Source: Rhizobacter sp. | Lineage (GTDB): Bacteria; Pseudomonadota; Gammaproteobacteria; Burkholderiales; Burkholderiaceae_C | DNA: 64,000 nucleotides | Direction: 5' to 3' | Assembly (NCBI GenBank): GCA_023954175.1 | Contig: JAMLIM010000004.1 | Location: 1-64,000, forward strand | Shown here: positions 18,074 to 28,247 of the stretch, one piece after another | How the letters are laid out: every line of letters starts with the position of its first letter | How positions within the stretch are numbered: position 1 is the first letter of the stretch | The notes under the pieces: generated by a model | The model's input: only the letters and a program-made list of their open reading frames with translations | The model's database searches: none | What the model was told of the DNA's origin: nothing | Program-made: the position numbers and the translations under genes

Positions 18074-19336
18074 CTACGCGATGACCGGCTTCGGCAGCGC
18101 GTCGCGCTTTCTTGGCAACAGCACCGCGACCACGCCGAGCAACGGCAGGTACGCGATGGCCTGGTAGACGAATTCGATGCTCGTGCGATCGGCCAGTACG
18201 CCGAGCACCGCGGCACCGAGGCCGCCCATGCCGAACGCGAAGCCGAAGAACAGCCCCGAGACCATCCCGATCTTGCCCGGCATCAACTCCTGCGCATAGA
18301 CGAGGATTGCGGAGAACGCAGAGGACAGGATCAGGCCGATGAGGACCGTGAGCACGGTCGTCCAGAACAGGTTCGCGTGCGGCAGCAGCAGCGTGAACGG
18401 CGCGATGCCGAGGATCGAGAACCAGATCACCGGCTTGCGGCCGATGCGGTCGCCCACCGGCCCGCCGAGCAGCGTGCCCAGCGCAGCGGCGAACAGGAAC
18501 ACGAACAGGTGCAGCTGCGCGTCCCGCACCGACACGCCGAACTTTTCGGTCAGATAGAACGTGTAGAACGTGCTGAGGCCCGCGATGTAGACGTACTTCG
18601 AGAAGATCAGCACCAGCAGCACCGCGATCGCGCCGAGCACCGTCTTGCGCGGATACGGCGACGCCTCCGGTGCCGGTCGCACACGGCCCTTCGGGACGTG
18701 GCCGGCGGCGTACCACCGGCTCACGCCCGAGAGCAGGAAGATGCCGAGCAACGCGAACAGCGCGAACCACGCCACCGCGTGCTGACCGTGGGGCACGATC
18801 ACCAGCGCCGCGAGCAGCGGCCCGATGGCGCTGCCGGTATTGCCGCCGACCTGGAACATCGATTGCGCAAAGCCATGGCGCCCGCCGGACGCCAGCCGCG
18901 CCACGCGGGACGATTCCGGATGAAAGACGGCCGAGCCCAGCCCGACGAACGCCGCGGCCAGCAGCAACGTGGCGTAGTTCGGCGCGAAGGCGAGGAACAG
19001 CAGGCCGCACAGTGTCGACGTCATGCCCAGCGGCAGCGAATACGGCATCGGCCGCCGGTCGGTGTAGAGACCGATCAAGGGCTGGAACAGCGACGCCGTG
19101 AGCTGGAAGGTGAGCGTGATGAGCCCGATCTGCGTGAACGACAACTCGAACGTGCCCTTGAGCACCGGGTAGAGCGCCAGGATCAGCGACTGCATCATGT
19201 CGTTGATCAGGTGCGACGCGCTCAGCGCCCCGAGGATGCCGAGCGCCGCCGGTTTGACCGCGACGGCGGCGTTCGTGGGCGCTGTGGCGGCCGGCAGCGC
19301 ACCGGGATCGAGCGCAGTGGTGATGGGGCGGTTCAT
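18074..19336 (-). CDS. MFS transporter, fosmidomycin-resistance (Fsr) type
   Basis: A 420-residue major facilitator with 12 predicted helices. The start of helix 1, LSASHLINDMMQSLILALYPVLK, then LSFTQIGLITLTFQLTASLFQPLIG and DRRPMPYSLPLGM match the Fsr family of exporters. The second half has the MFS motif GDRIGRKPVIW. E. coli Fsr exports fosmidomycin; the physiological substrate is not known. It is divergent from the aminotransferase gene. No ribosome binding site precedes the ATG at 19336. Confidence 0.9.
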   Translation of the reverse strand: MNRPITTALDPGALPAATAPTNAAVAVKPAALGILGALSASHLINDMMQSLILALYPVLKGTFELSFTQIGLITLTFQLTASLFQPLIGLYTDRRPMPYSLPLGMTSTLCGLLFLAFAPNYATLLLAAAFVGLGSAVFHPESSRVARLASGGRHGFAQSMFQVGGNTGSAIGPLLAALVIVPHGQHAVAWFALFALLGIFLLSGVSRWYAAGHVPKGRVRPAPEASPYPRKTVLGAIAVLLVLIFSKYVYIAGLSTFYTFYLTEKFGVSVRDAQLHLFVFLFAAALGTLLGGPVGDRIGRKPVIWFSILGIAPFTLLLPHANLFWTTVLTVLIGLILSSAFSAILVYAQELMPGKIGMVSGLFFGFAFGMGGLGAAVLGVLADRTSIEFVYQAIAYLPLLGVVAVLLPRKRDALPKPVIA

Positions 19337-19466
19337 GAGGAGTTCCGGTTCGCGGTGCGGTCGCCAGCCGGCAATGCTAAAGCCGCGCGTCGTCGCCTGT
19401 CGCGGGCAATGCATCGCCCGACATCGGCAAGCGGGCAGGAGCCCGGTTGAACGCCGGCGCCTCCCC

Positions 19467-19472
19467 TAAACT
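19467..19472 (+). promoter_or_regulatory. probable -10 element, leaderless start of the aminotransferase gene
   Basis: TAAACT ends eight bases before the ATG at 19481 and no Shine-Dalgarno lies between them. Transcription should start at about the A of the start codon. Confidence 0.4.
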
Positions 19473-19480
19473 GCGCCGCG

Positions 19481-20635
19481 ATGCGCGACCACTTCCTGCT
19501 CGACCCGACGCTTGTCTTCCTGAACCACGGCAGCTTCGGCGCCTGCCCGCGCGAGGTGCTGGCCGATCAGCGCCGCTGGCAGGACGAGATGGAGCGCAAC
19601 CCGGTCGAGTTCCTGGGCCGGCGTTCGGCCGCGCTGCTGCGGGGCGCGCGCGAGTCGCTCGGCGCCTTCGTCGGCGCGCGGGCCGACGATCTGGTGTTCG
19701 TGCCGAACGCGACGACCGCGGTCAACGTCTTCGCCCGCTCGCTCGATCTCCAGCCCGGCGACGAGGTGCTCGCGACCGATCACGAGTACGGCGCCTGCGA
19801 TGCCACCTGGCAGCGCGTGTGCGAAGAGCGCGGCGCAACCTATGTGCGTGCGACGCTGCCACTGCCCTTCGATCGCAGCCGCTTCGTCGAGCAGGTGCTC
19901 GCGCACGCCGGGCCGCGCACGCGGCTCGTGTTCGCCAGCCACATCACTTCGACGACGGCGCTCGTGCTCCCGGTGGCCGAACTCTGCGCCGCAGCGCGGG
20001 CGCGCGGCTTGCTGACGCTGATCGACGGCGCGCACGCGCCGGGGCAGATCGACCTTGACCTGGACGCTGTCGGCGCCGACTTCTATGCCGCCAACCTGCA
20101 CAAGTGGGTCTGCGCACCCAAGGGCGCCGGCTTCCTGCACGCGCGGCCGGCGCATCACGCGCGGCTGCACGCCACGGTCACGAGCTGGGGCTACGCCGAA
20201 GGCACCGGCGGCCACAGCGGCTTCGACGCCTACCTCGGCCGCTCGACGCTGGAGCGTCGGCTGCAGTGGCAAGGCACGCGCGACCCGAGCGCGTGGCTGG
20301 CCGTGCCGGCGGCGCTCGACTTCCACCGCCGGCATCTGGGGCGCGCCGTGCGTGCCCGTGCCCATGCGATGGCGACGGCCTTGATGCATCGCGTCGCGGC
20401 GCGCACCGGGCTGGCGCCGATCGCGCCCGACGCCGACTTTGCGCAGATGGTGCCGCTGCCGGTGCCCACGCAGGACGCGGAGGCACCGCGCCGATTCCTG
20501 TTCGAGCACCACCGCATCGAGGTGCCGGTGACGACGCACGCCGGGCGCCACTTCGTGCGCGTGTCGGTCACCGGCTACACGACCGAGGCCGAACTGCAGG
20601 CGCTGGAGAACGCGCTGCGGGCGATGCCAGCGTAG
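19481..20635 (+). CDS. class V aminotransferase / isopenicillin-N epimerase-like PLP enzyme
   Basis: A 384-residue fold-type I PLP enzyme. Features are FLNHGSFGACPREVL at the N terminus, the cofactor-binding NATTAVN, ASHITSTTALVLPV, the Asp in LIDGAHAPGQIDLD and the Schiff-base lysine in AANLHKWVCAPKGAGFL. This is the pattern of the isopenicillin-N epimerase and cysteine-desulfurase-like branch of class V; substrates in this branch vary widely and cannot be named here. It is convergent with the formaldehyde dehydrogenase gene, with a copy of the palindromic repeat between them. Confidence 0.88.
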   Translation: MRDHFLLDPTLVFLNHGSFGACPREVLADQRRWQDEMERNPVEFLGRRSAALLRGARESLGAFVGARADDLVFVPNATTAVNVFARSLDLQPGDEVLATDHEYGACDATWQRVCEERGATYVRATLPLPFDRSRFVEQVLAHAGPRTRLVFASHITSTTALVLPVAELCAAARARGLLTLIDGAHAPGQIDLDLDAVGADFYAANLHKWVCAPKGAGFLHARPAHHARLHATVTSWGYAEGTGGHSGFDAYLGRSTLERRLQWQGTRDPSAWLAVPAALDFHRRHLGRAVRARAHAMATALMHRVAARTGLAPIAPDADFAQMVPLPVPTQDAEAPRRFLFEHHRIEVPVTTHAGRHFVRVSVTGYTTEAELQALENALRAMPA

Positions 20636-20689
20636 CGGCGCTGCGCGGTGGTTGCGATCAGGTGGTCGCGCTCAGGTCATCGCACGCTC

Positions 20690-20751
20690 GAGGAAACGCC
20701 GGGCCGCCGCGAGTTTCCTGGTTCCGCCTCGGGCGGCGGCCCTGGGGGCGC

Positions 20752-20755
<4 letters not shown>
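20690..20755 (-). repeat. intergenic copy of the palindromic repeat family
   Basis: On the minus strand the segment reads AGGAAAC, then GCGGCCCGGCGTTTC followed by CTCG, matching one end of the repeat found inside trpE (6038-6118). The other end contains a GC-rich inverted repeat (GGGCCGCCGCCCG region). It fills the gap between two convergent genes and just reaches the stop of the dehydrogenase gene, so it may also act as a transcription end. Confidence 0.6.
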
Positions 20756-21870
<1,115 letters not shown>

Positions 21871-21963
21871 GGGGTTCTCCAGTTCATGGTTCGGACTCGG
21901 CCATTGTCGTCACGCGATCTTCATGCCGAACGGGCACGCGCGGCGCGGTGGCCACCGTCGCGC

Positions 21964-22680
21964 TCAACTCAGCCCCGACACCGGCAGCGCGGCGCCATGC
22001 ACCGCGCGTGCCGCATCCGAGCACAGGAAGACGATGACGTCGGCAAGCGCCGCCGGCGCCACCCAGCGCGCCGGGTCGGCAGCGGGCATCGACGCGCGGT
22101 TCTCGGGCGTGTCGATGATCGTCGGCAGCACGCAGTTGACGTTGATGTTGCGCTCGCGCAGTTCGGCCGACATCGCTTCGGTCAGGCGGATCGCCGCACT
22201 CTTGGCCGCCGTGTAGGCGCCCATCTGCGCCAGCCCGCGCGACGCCGACGCGGCGCCTACCGTGACGATCCGGCCACCACCCTGCGCGAGCATCTGCGGC
22301 ACGACGCCGCGCGCGATGTTGCGCAGCGTGCGGGTGTTGATGTCGAACAGGAAGTCCCAGTTCGCGTCCGACGTTGCGTGCACCGGCTCGCCCATCCGGA
22401 ATCCGCCCGCGAGGTGGCAGACGGCGTCGACGCGGCCGAAGCGCTGCACGGCGCTCGTGACGGCGGCGCCGACCTGCGCGTCGTCGAGCAGATCGGCCGC
22501 GAGCAGCAGCGTCTCGCCCGCGGGTGCCGACGCGCCGCCGAACGCCGCATCGAGGGCGCGCTGATCCCGATCGACGAGCACCAGGCGCGCATCCTGCGCG
22601 CCGAACGCGGCGGCGACGGCGCGCCCGAGGTGGCCCGCGGCGCCGGTCACCATGACAATGTTTCGTTGCCTGCTCTGCAT
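21964..22680 (-). CDS. short-chain dehydrogenase/reductase (SDR)
   Basis: A 238-residue classical SDR with cofactor motif TGAAGHLGRAVA, an Asp after strand 2 (LVLVDRD) that favours NAD, CHLAGGFRMG in place of the NAG motif, the catalytic Ser in VTVGAASASRG and the YTAAKSA active site. GGGAGGG just upstream of the ATG fixes the start. It may be transcribed with the formaldehyde dehydrogenase gene downstream. The substrate is unknown. Confidence 0.9.
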   Translation of the reverse strand: MQSRQRNIVMVTGAAGHLGRAVAAAFGAQDARLVLVDRDQRALDAAFGGASAPAGETLLLAADLLDDAQVGAAVTSAVQRFGRVDAVCHLAGGFRMGEPVHATSDANWDFLFDINTRTLRNIARGVVPQMLAQGGGRIVTVGAASASRGLAQMGAYTAAKSAAIRLTEAMSAELRERNINVNCVLPTIIDTPENRASMPAADPARWVAPAALADVIVFLCSDAARAVHGAALPVSGLS

Positions 22681-22825
22681 GTCTGGCCCTCCCGACCGTT
22701 CGGCGTCGATCGTAGCAACACCGCCAGATGCTGCATCGCTTGCGGTGAATACACCGAGACCCCGCCGACGCCGTGGGCGGGCCGGGCGCGCTGCGCCGGC
22801 GCGAAAAGAGGGCAACAATCGCGCC

Positions 22826-23920
22826 ATGGCACTGCTGCTGAGCGAGATCGAATGGAGCGCGCCGATCCTGCCGCGCGTCGACGACCCCGCGTGGGTGGCG
22901 ACCATCAAGCGCCGCGGTGCGCCGCTCGGCGAGTGCGAGCAGCGCGTCGCGTCGAGCCCCTGGATCCGCGAGCTCTGCCTGTGGGTGCTGACCTACCGCG
23001 CGCGCGATCTGTCCGAGCGGCTGGCGACGATGGGCGCGATGGTGTCGGCGCAGGAGAACGCGTGCCGCTATTGCTACGGCGCCCTGCGCGCGGCGATGAA
23101 GATGCTCGGCTACTCCGAGGCGACGATCGGCCGCATCGAGCGCGACCTGCGCATCGCCGAACTCGACGCCAAGGCGCAGGGCTACGTCGCCTTTTGCCGC
23201 AAGCTGGCGCGCGCACGGCCGCGACCGGCGCGCGCCGAACGCGAGGCGCTGATCGCGCTCGGCTATGCCCCGCTGACGGTCAACGAGATCGCGTTCCAGG
23301 CTGCGCTCGGGACTTTCCATTCGCGCGTCACCGCGCTCATCGCCTGCCCGCCGGAGCAGTTCTTCGAGAAGCTGGCGAACGGCCCGGTCGGATTTCTCGT
23401 CGGCCTGATGGAACCGCTGCTGCGCGCGCGCTCGCGCCGGCGCCAGCTCGCACACCTGCCGGCGCCGCCACCGGCCGAAGCGTTGCAGGACGGTGCCTTC
23501 GCGCCGGTCGTGCAGGCGCTCGACGGGCTGCCCGCTGCTGCGGTGATGAAGTCGGCGCTCGACGCCGCGATCGCGTCGGAGGTGCTGTCGCGCAGCGTGA
23601 AGGCGCTGATGTTCGCCGTCGTCGCGCGCGCGCTCGACTGCCCGCACACGGAAGCCGGCGCGCGCGACATCCTGCGCAGCGAGGGCTTGTCGGACGCCGA
23701 GATCGAGACCGCGCTCGCGACGCTGCGCTGCGACCGCCTGCCGCCGGCGGAGTCCGACCTGCTGTCCTGGGCGCGCGACACGGTGCACTACGAACCCGGC
23801 CCGATCCAGAAGGCCGGCCGCGCGTTGTGCGCACGGATCGGCGAGCGCAGCTTCCTCGAGGCGGTGGGCGTGGCCGCGCTGGCGAACATGACGGTTCGCC
23901 TCTCGATGCTGCTCGAATGA
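22826..23920 (+). CDS. AhpD/carboxymuconolactone decarboxylase-like protein, two-domain
   Basis: A 364-residue protein with two AhpD-like helical repeats. The N-terminal one has ENACRYCYGALRAAMKMLGY, which carries the redox-active CxxC with the upstream Glu of the AhpD motif but not the histidine. The C-terminal repeat (about residues 245-300) keeps only one cysteine in ALDCPHTEAG, so its redox centre is lost. Family members are alkylhydroperoxidases or peroxidase-related proteins. Its stop overlaps the start of an adenylate cyclase gene (ATGA). A -10-like AACAAT lies six bases before the ATG. Confidence 0.85.
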   Translation: MALLLSEIEWSAPILPRVDDPAWVATIKRRGAPLGECEQRVASSPWIRELCLWVLTYRARDLSERLATMGAMVSAQENACRYCYGALRAAMKMLGYSEATIGRIERDLRIAELDAKAQGYVAFCRKLARARPRPARAEREALIALGYAPLTVNEIAFQAALGTFHSRVTALIACPPEQFFEKLANGPVGFLVGLMEPLLRARSRRRQLAHLPAPPPAEALQDGAFAPVVQALDGLPAAAVMKSALDAAIASEVLSRSVKALMFAVVARALDCPHTEAGARDILRSEGLSDAEIETALATLRCDRLPPAESDLLSWARDTVHYEPGPIQKAGRALCARIGERSFLEAVGVAALANMTVRLSMLLE

Positions 23921-24699
23921 GCCTGTGGCTCCTGTGGCTGGTCGGCGGGCTGGGTGCGATGGGCGGGGCGGCTGCGCTGGTGCTCGCGGGCCGGCGCCGC
24001 GAGCGCCAGCTCGAGCAGCTGCTGGCCGCCGCCGACGACCGGCTCGAGTCGCTGCAACGCCAGTTCGAGCGCTTCATCCCGGCCGACGTCGTCGAGCGCC
24101 TGACCGACGGCAGCGGCCGCTTCGTCCCCGAGCGGCGCCAGGTGACGATGCTGTTCGCCGACCTGCGCGGCTTCACCGCGCTGTGCGACCGGCTCGACCC
24201 GGACGTGACGTTGCGCATGCTGAACGACTACTTCGACCGCATGACGCTCGCCATCGGCCGCCACCACGGCCACGTCACCGAGTTCGTCGGCGACGGGCTG
24301 CTGGCGCTGTTCGGCGCGCTCGAGCCCAACCCCTGGCAGGCGCGCGACGCGGTGCTCGCGGCGCTCGAAATGCGCGCCGAGCTCGCCCGCTACAACGCGA
24401 GCCTGCGCGAGCGTGGCCTGCCGGCGCTGCGCTTCGGCGTCGGCATCCACGGCGGCGAGGTCATCGCCGGCATCATCGGCACGCCGGGCCTCTCGAAGTA
24501 CAGCGTGACCGGCGACCCGATCAACGTCGCCTCGCGGATCGAGGGCCTGACGAGCCGGTTCGAGGTCGATGTGCTGGTCTCGGAAGACGTGCGCGCAGCG
24601 CTCGACGACAGGTTCCGGCTGGTGCCGATGCCGCCGGCCACCGTCAAGGGCAAGGCCGAGCCTATCCTCAGCTTTCACGTCGAGGGCTTCACGGCATGA
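23917..24699 (+). CDS. membrane-tethered class III adenylate cyclase
   Basis: A 260-residue protein with one N-terminal transmembrane helix (LWLLWLVGGLGAMGGAAALVLA), a short coiled linker and a class III nucleotidyl cyclase domain. The metal-binding aspartates (LFADLRGFT and EFVGDGLLALFG), and the TGDPINVASRIEGL segment with the Asn/Arg transition-state pair, are intact; Asp in GDPIN fits ATP as substrate. It should make cAMP and probably dimerises. It has no separate sensory domain, and its ATGA overlap with the AhpD-like gene suggests that protein provides the input. Confidence 0.9.
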   Translation: MSLWLLWLVGGLGAMGGAAALVLAGRRRERQLEQLLAAADDRLESLQRQFERFIPADVVERLTDGSGRFVPERRQVTMLFADLRGFTALCDRLDPDVTLRMLNDYFDRMTLAIGRHHGHVTEFVGDGLLALFGALEPNPWQARDAVLAALEMRAELARYNASLRERGLPALRFGVGIHGGEVIAGIIGTPGLSKYSVTGDPINVASRIEGLTSRFEVDVLVSEDVRAALDDRFRLVPMPPATVKGKAEPILSFHVEGFTA

Positions 24700-24817
24700 G
24701 CCCGCCCTGCCGCCGGAAGGGCGAATACCGAAGTGCACGGCACGAAGGTGCGCCAGTGCGTGCGCCGGGCCGCTCCCAGGCGCGAATGCCGGATCACGCA
24801 GCGCGCAGGGTCGTCCG

Positions 24818-25354
24818 ATGAGCCGGCCGCCGCGCTACACCACCATCGCGATCGGGCTGCACTGGCTGCTCGCGGCGGCGATTCTCACGAGCCTCGTCGT
24901 CGGCAACTTCATGAGCGACCTGCCGATCTCGCCGCTGCGGCTGAAGCTCGTGAACTGGCACAAGTGGGCCGGCGTCACGATCCTCGCGCTGTCGCTGCTG
25001 CGGCTCGCGTGGCGCCTCACGCACCGCCCGCCGCCCGATGTGCCGATGGCGCGCTGGCAGCGCAACGCGGCACACGCCACGCACGTCGTGATGTACGTGC
25101 TCTTCTTCGCCGTGCCGCTCGCTGGCTGGGCCTACAGCTCGGCCTCGGGCTTCCCCGTGGTCTGGTTCGGCGTGCTCGCGCTGCCCGATTTCGTCGCGCC
25201 CGACAAGGCGCTCGCCGCGTCGCTCAAGACAGTGCATGCGCTGCTCGCCTACACGCTTGCCGCGCTCGTGGCCGTGCACGTCGCGGCCGCGATCAAGCAC
25301 CAGCTCGTCGATCATGACGGGCTGCTCGCCCGCATGGGGCTTGGACGGGGTTGA
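24818..25354 (+). CDS. cytochrome b561
   Basis: A 178-residue four-helix membrane cytochrome (YceJ type). Haem-ligand histidines are placed as in the family: AIGLHWLLAA in helix 1, NWHKWAGVT in helix 2 and KTVHALLAYTLAALVAVHVAAAIKHQL in helix 4. It moves electrons across the inner membrane and is often paired with YceI proteins, three of which follow at once. The 118-base gap from the cyclase gene holds no gene. Confidence 0.92.
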   Translation: MSRPPRYTTIAIGLHWLLAAAILTSLVVGNFMSDLPISPLRLKLVNWHKWAGVTILALSLLRLAWRLTHRPPPDVPMARWQRNAAHATHVVMYVLFFAVPLAGWAYSSASGFPVVWFGVLALPDFVAPDKALAASLKTVHALLAYTLAALVAVHVAAAIKHQLVDHDGLLARMGLGRG

Positions 25355-25357
25355 GAC

Positions 25358-25942
25358 ATGCAGACGAACAGACGTGCATGGGTGCGACGCGTCGTCGCGC
25401 TGGCGCTGGGCGCCGCCGCTGCCACGGCGCTGACACAGACACAGCAACGCCTGCTCCCGGCGCAAAGCGAGATCACGTTCACGAGCCGGCAGATGGGCGT
25501 GCCGGTGACCGGGCGTTTTCGTGACTTCGACGCCGACATCGCGTTCGACCCACGCCGGCCCGAGGCGGCGCAGATCCGGATCGACATCGACCTCGCGAGC
25601 GTCACCCTCGCGAGCAGCGAGGTCGAGGCCGAGCTGGCCACGCCGGGCTGGTTCGACAGCCGGCGCACGCCGCGCGCGCGCTTCGCCTCCAGCGCGGTCA
25701 AGCCGCTCGGCGGCGGCCGCTTCGAGATCACCGGCAGGCTCACGATCAAGAACGTGACGCGCGAGATCGTCGTCCCGGTCACGCTCGCCGCGTCGGGCAC
25801 GTCCACCGCGGCCAGCGGACGCTTCGTCATCAAGCGGCTCGACTTTCGCATCGGCGATGGCGACTGGGGCGACACATCGCTCGTCGCCGACGAGGTGCAG
25901 GTGCGCTTTCGCCTGCTGCTCGCCGGCGTCGCCGTGCCATGA
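25358..25942 (+). CDS. YceI family periplasmic protein (first of three)
   Basis: A 194-residue exported protein with a basic N terminus and signal peptide (VVALALGAAAATALT) followed by a YceI lipocalin-like barrel: SEITFTSRQMGVPVTGRF, ATPGWFDSRRTPRARFASS, GRLTIKNVTREIVVPV and a GDWGDTSLVADEVQVRF ending. YceI proteins bind isoprenoid quinone-like lipids. The gene begins three bases after the cytochrome b561 gene and overlaps the next YceI gene by four bases. Confidence 0.9.
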   Translation: MQTNRRAWVRRVVALALGAAAATALTQTQQRLLPAQSEITFTSRQMGVPVTGRFRDFDADIAFDPRRPEAAQIRIDIDLASVTLASSEVEAELATPGWFDSRRTPRARFASSAVKPLGGGRFEITGRLTIKNVTREIVVPVTLAASGTSTAASGRFVIKRLDFRIGDGDWGDTSLVADEVQVRFRLLLAGVAVP

Positions 25943-26538
25943 CGATCGTGCTTCGCGGGGTGGCGCAGGTCGCGGGGATCGCGGCACTCACGGTCCTGGC
26001 GGCCTGCGCTTCGACGCCCGCGCCCGGCCCCGCCTATATGCTCGACCCGACGCACAGCTTCGTCACCTTCGAACTGCCGGCGTCCGGGCTGTCGACCCAG
26101 CGCGGCCGCTTCGACCGCACCCGCGGCGAGGTCGAGTTCGATCGCCTCGGCCGCAGCGCGAGCGTCGAGGTGCGCATCGACACGCGCTCGGTCAGCACCG
26201 GCGTGGCGGCGCTCGATGCGCGGCTGTGCGCGCCGGACGTGCTCGACTGCGAGGCCCATCCGCAGGCGGTCTTTCGCGCCCGGCAGTTCAGCTTCGACGA
26301 CGGCGGCCTGCCGACGCAGGTCAGCGGCAGCCTGACGCTGCGGGGCCAGACGCTGCCGCTCACGCTGCGTGCGCGGCACTTCAACTGCTATCCGAACCTG
26401 CTGCTGCTGCGCGAAGTCTGCGGCGGCGACTTCGAGGCGGCGATCGAACCCGCCGCGTTCGGCATCGCGGCGGGCGCTGGATCGGCCATCCCCGAGCGCA
26501 TCCCCTTGTTCGTCCAGGTCGAGGCGATCAAGCAATGA
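25939..26538 (+). CDS. YceI family lipoprotein (second of three)
   Basis: A 199-residue YceI protein with a lipoprotein signal ending VLAACAS, so it is anchored by lipid and probably at the outer membrane. The barrel starts YMLDPTHSFVTFEL and includes VRIDTRSVSTGVAALDARLCAPD and VSGSLTLRGQTLPLTL. Four cysteines in the mature chain, two of them around NCYPNLLLLREVCGGDF, have a counterpart pair in the third copy and may form a disulfide. It starts within the stop of the first YceI gene (ATGA). Confidence 0.9.
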   Translation: MTIVLRGVAQVAGIAALTVLAACASTPAPGPAYMLDPTHSFVTFELPASGLSTQRGRFDRTRGEVEFDRLGRSASVEVRIDTRSVSTGVAALDARLCAPDVLDCEAHPQAVFRARQFSFDDGGLPTQVSGSLTLRGQTLPLTLRARHFNCYPNLLLLREVCGGDFEAAIEPAAFGIAAGAGSAIPERIPLFVQVEAIKQ

Positions 26539-27122
26539 ACCTGCCCCGCCTGTCTCGTGCTGCGGCCCTCGGCGCACTCTTCGCCGGCCACGCGGCCGTC
26601 GCCGGGCCGGCCGTCTTCACGCTCGAACCCGCGCACAGCTTCGTGCAGTTCGAGCTGCTGCACTTCGGCACCTCGACCGCGCGCGGCCGCTTCGGGCCGA
26701 TCAGCGGCCAGGTCACGCTCGACCGCGCCGCGGGCAGCGGCAGTGCGCGCATCGTGATCGACACCGCGAGCGTGAGCACCGGCCTGCGCGTGTTCGATGC
26801 GCGCATCCGCAGGAGCGATCTGCTCGCGAGCGACGACTTCCCGCAGGCGGTCTTCAGCGCCGAGTCGTTCCGCTTCGAAGGCGAACGCCTGGTCGAAGTC
26901 GGCGGCACGCTGAGCCTGCACGGCGTCAGCCGCCCGCTCGTGCTGCGCGCGCTGCGCTTCGGCTGCGAGACGCGCGCCGGGCGCGAAGTCTGCGGCGGCG
27001 ATTTCGAGGGCGAGCTGCTGCGCAGCGACTTCGGCGTCGACTATCTCGTCCCCCTCGTCGCCGACCGGGTGCGCCTGCTGGTGCAGGTCGAGGGCGCGCG
27101 GCCCGAGGCTGCGCGGCCGTGA
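26535..27122 (+). CDS. YceI family periplasmic protein (third of three)
   Basis: A 195-residue YceI protein with a Sec signal peptide (ALGALFAGHAAVAGPA). It is most like the second copy: EPAHSFVQFELLHFGTSTARGRFGPISG, IDTASVSTGLRVFDARIRRSDLL, and FGCETRAGREVCGGDF with the same two cysteines. Tandem duplication of copies two and three is likely; copy one is more distant and lacks the cysteine pair. It starts within the previous stop (ATGA). Confidence 0.9.
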   Translation: MNLPRLSRAAALGALFAGHAAVAGPAVFTLEPAHSFVQFELLHFGTSTARGRFGPISGQVTLDRAAGSGSARIVIDTASVSTGLRVFDARIRRSDLLASDDFPQAVFSAESFRFEGERLVEVGGTLSLHGVSRPLVLRALRFGCETRAGREVCGGDFEGELLRSDFGVDYLVPLVADRVRLLVQVEGARPEAARP

Positions 27123-27149
27123 GGCGGCGCCGGGCTGCCGCCCACGCTC

Positions 27150-28247
27150 CTAGCCAGCACCTTGGGCCAGTGACTCGCCAGGCTTGCCGGCGCGCCATGC
27201 CGTCGGGGTGCAGCCGGCCCATAGATGGAAGGCGCGCGTGAACGCGTTGGCGTCGGCGTATTGCAAGGCGGCGGCGATGTGCGTCACCGGCAGCCGCGTG
27301 TTGTGCAGCAGTTGGCAGGCAAGTTCATGCCGTGTGTGGTTGACCAGGTCCTGGAAGCTCCTGCCCTCGGCATCGAGCCGGCGCCGCAGCGTGCGCTGGC
27401 TGAAGCCGAAGAGGTGCGCCACGGCCTCGGCCGTGCCGTGGCCGCTGAGCAGCATCTGGTGCAGCACCAGCTCGACCTGTTCGGCGAGGCTGAGCGGCCC
27501 TGCGGCGTGCGCCTGCTGCAGCGCGCGCGTCAGCGCCGCATGACGGCCGGCATCGGCGCCGGCGATCGGCCGCGTCAGCCAGGAGGACGCAAAGACGATG
27601 CCCGCGACCTCGGCATCGAAACCCACCGGCGCGCGGAACAGCCGGCGGTAGGCTGCGGTCTGCGCCGGCCGCCGATAGGAGAACTGCACCGCCAGCGGCA
27701 CGAAGCCGGTGCCGCACAGTTCGGACAGGATGCGGTGCGCGATCGCGATCGCGGCGTCGTAGATGAGTTCGGTGCCGGGCGTGGCATGGCGGTACACCGA
27801 ATAGCCGAGCACCGCCGTGTCGCGCTCGGGCTGCAGCAGCAGTGGCGCCGCGCCGCGGTCGTACAGCTGCAGGTGCAGCAGCAGGCTGCGCAGCGCGCTG
27901 CCCACGCTGGGCGCGTGCCGCATCAGATCGCCCAGCGGCCCCAGGCCGTCGAGCGAGAAGCGCTCGCCCACCCGCAGGCCGAAATGCGGGCAGTCCGTCA
28001 GCCGGGCGCATTCGCCGAACAGGCGGCCGGCTGATTCCAGCGACAGCCGGGCATCCGGGTCGTCGAACAGCGACAGCGGCACGCCGGCGCGTGCGAAGGC
28101 CGTCTGCGGCCGCGCGCCCAAAGTCTGCAGCACCTGCGGAATCGCCAGGATCGGGCCGATGCGGATGTCGCCAGCGCCGCTTTGCACGAAGGAGGCCGCG
28201 GTCTGCGGCGGCGTGAGCTTGCTGGCGGTGTGCGGCGTGCGGTTCAT
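27150..28247 (-). CDS. AraC family regulator with Arabinose_bd-like N-terminal domain
   Basis: A 365-residue regulator of the OruR/ArgR-like AraC subgroup. The N-terminal two-thirds is the PF12625-type ligand domain (VLQTLGARPQTAFARAGVPLSLFDDPDARLS, CPHFGLRVGERF). The C-terminal DNA-binding pair of helix-turn-helices includes FGFSQRTLRRRLDAEGRSFQDLV and the conserved ALQYADANAFTRAFHLWAGCTPTAWR. It is divergent from the DUF1254 gene 103 bases away and is its likely regulator. Confidence 0.9.
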   Translation of the reverse strand: MNRTPHTASKLTPPQTAASFVQSGAGDIRIGPILAIPQVLQTLGARPQTAFARAGVPLSLFDDPDARLSLESAGRLFGECARLTDCPHFGLRVGERFSLDGLGPLGDLMRHAPSVGSALRSLLLHLQLYDRGAAPLLLQPERDTAVLGYSVYRHATPGTELIYDAAIAIAHRILSELCGTGFVPLAVQFSYRRPAQTAAYRRLFRAPVGFDAEVAGIVFASSWLTRPIAGADAGRHAALTRALQQAHAAGPLSLAEQVELVLHQMLLSGHGTAEAVAHLFGFSQRTLRRRLDAEGRSFQDLVNHTRHELACQLLHNTRLPVTHIAAALQYADANAFTRAFHLWAGCTPTAWRAGKPGESLAQGAG

